This document shows, in pieces, positions 63,105 through 64,000 of a stretch of 64,000 nucleotides of DNA. Position 1 is the first letter of the stretch. Every line of letters starts with the position of its first letter. The notes beneath the pieces are model-generated. The model was given only the letters and a program-made list of their open reading frames with translations. It did not search any database and was not told where the DNA came from. Origin of the DNA: Microvirga sp. 17 mud 1-3 (GTDB lineage: Bacteria; Pseudomonadota; Alphaproteobacteria; Rhizobiales; Beijerinckiaceae); NCBI RefSeq assembly GCF_003151255.1, contig NZ_CP029481.1, positions 3,572,501 to 3,636,500 on the forward strand, given 5' to 3'. A program made the position numbers and the translations under genes.

Positions 63105-64000
63105 TCAGGCCGCACCCTTGACGGGAGTATCGGCCAGGGAGGCCGCGCGGCTGACAGCGTCGACCACGTCGTCCACCACGCGGGCGACGAGATCGCTGTC
63201 GTCCCCCTCGGCCATGACCCGGATGACGGGCTCGGTGCCCGAAGGACGGATGACAAGGCGGCCCGTCGCGCCCAGGCGCTCGCGGCCGGCCTCGATGGCC
63301 TTGACCACGGTTTCGGACTGGAGAGGCTTGCCGGACTTGTAGCGCACGTTCTTCAGGATCTGCGGCAGCGGCTCGAAGCAGTGGCAGACCTCGGAGACCG
63401 GGCGGCCAAGCCGCTTGACCACCGCCAGGAGCTGGAGCGCCGCAATGAGGCCATCGCCCGTGGTGGTGTAGTCCGACATGATGATATGGCCGGATTGCTC
63501 GCCGCCCAGGTTGAAGCCATGGGCCCGCATGTGCTCGAGCACGTAGCGGTCGCCGACCGCGGTGCGGACGAGGCTGAGGCCGAGATCGCCGAGATAGCGC
63601 TCGAGGCCGAGATTCGACATGATGGTGGCCACGATGCCGCCCTGGGTCAGGCGCCCATCCTCGTGCCAGGACCGGGCGACGACGCCCATGAGCTGGTCGC
63701 CGTCAACCTTCTGGCCCTTCTCGTCGACGATGAGAACCCGGTCGGCGTCGCCGTCGAGGGCGATGCCCACATCCGCGCGCAGCTCGCGCACCTTGTGGAC
63801 CAGGGCCTCGGGAGCCGTGGAGCCGACCTCGTGGTTGATGTTGAAGCCGTTCGGCTCGACGCCGATGGACATGACTTCGGCACCCAGCTCCCACAAGGCC
63901 TCCGGAGCGACCTTGTAGCCGGCCCCGTTGGCACAGTCGATCACGACCCGCATTCCTTCGAGGTCGAGCTGACGCGGCAGGGTGCGCTTGGCGAATTCGA
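63105..64000 (-). CDS. glmM: Phosphoglucosamine mutase, 5' end cut by the window
   Basis: It interconverts glucosamine-6-phosphate and glucosamine-1-phosphate for UDP-GlcNAc synthesis. The visible 298 residues are the C-terminal two thirds. They begin [10 protein letters not shown] at the window edge, and contain [14 protein letters not shown], the metal-binding loop [24 protein letters not shown] and the phosphate-binding [15 protein letters not shown]. The phosphoserine loop and start lie outside the window. Confidence 0.95.
   Translation of the reverse strand, partial: EFAKRTLPRQLDLEGMRVVIDCANGAGYKVAPEALWELGAEVMSIGVEPNGFNINHEVGSTAPEALVHKVRELRADVGIALDGDADRVLIVDEKGQKVDGDQLMGVVARSWHEDGRLTQGGIVATIMSNLGLERYLGDLGLSLVRTAVGDRYVLEHMRAHGFNLGGEQSGHIIMSDYTTTGDGLIAALQLLAVVKRLGRPVSEVCHCFEPLPQILKNVRYKSGKPLQSETVVKAIEAGRERLGATGRLVIRPSGTEPVIRVMAEGDDSDLVARVVDDVVDAVSRAASLADTPVKGAA

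Overview
The window looks like chromosome from a GC-rich alphaproteobacterium of the Hyphomicrobiales (Rhizobiales), perhaps near Microvirga or Methylobacterium. The evidence is the cell-cycle regulator gcrA with CcrM-type GANTC sites in its upstream region, a long-form (about 363-residue) dCTP deaminase, an HWE histidine kinase, Cob-type cobalamin genes, rpoH, and rhizobial-style palindromic repeats. The genus is inference; there is no rRNA in the window.

Layout. 0.2-7.7 kb: tRNA-Gly(CCC), dcd, apaG, argE, an overlapping argD-argF-hslO operon on the minus strand, then gcrA. 7.8-18.9 kb: the phosphate regulon pstS-pstC-pstA-pstB-phoU-phoB (minus strand, triple Pho box upstream) and phoR. A 3.2 kb PAS-rich hybrid histidine kinase on the opposite strand sits between phoR and pstS. 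19-27.7 kb: an HWE kinase, then a cobalamin block: cobP-cobQ, a BtuF-like binding protein, a cobalamin riboswitch in front of a BtuB-type receptor, and divergent cobD and cobC. 27.9-35.1 kb: lytic transglycosylase, MFS transporter, gamma-glutamyltransferase, metZ, and several small genes and repeats.

35.3-45.9 kb is a 10.6 kb integrated element in the 3' end of tRNA-Glu(CTC). It is bounded by an 18-bp direct repeat (35309-35326 and 45888-45905), with a tyrosine recombinase gene next to the tRNA. It carries a replication-initiator-like protein, a candidate antisense RNA, iteron-like repeats, a ribbon-helix-helix-like protein, a run of unrecognised small proteins, a serine recombinase, a broken HTH gene and an AT-rich operon containing an HD-domain dGTPase. 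The terminator that probably served the tRNA now lies on the far side of the element. No phage structural genes were seen, so it reads as a small integrative, plasmid- or satellite-like element with possible anti-phage cargo.

46-64 kb returns to core functions: rluD, rpoH, purA, a glutamine amidotransferase, an EamA transporter, serA-serC, an RND efflux pair, an outer-membrane protein, a DUF2218 protein and the 3' part of glmM. At 55.9-57.1 kb lies a three-ORF cluster resembling a polymorphic toxin/immunity locus, in which one in-frame TAA splits the toxin-like reading frame.

The most interesting parts are the tRNA-Glu element (replication region and dGTPase cargo), the split toxin-like locus, and the insertion of the sensor kinase into the Pho locus.
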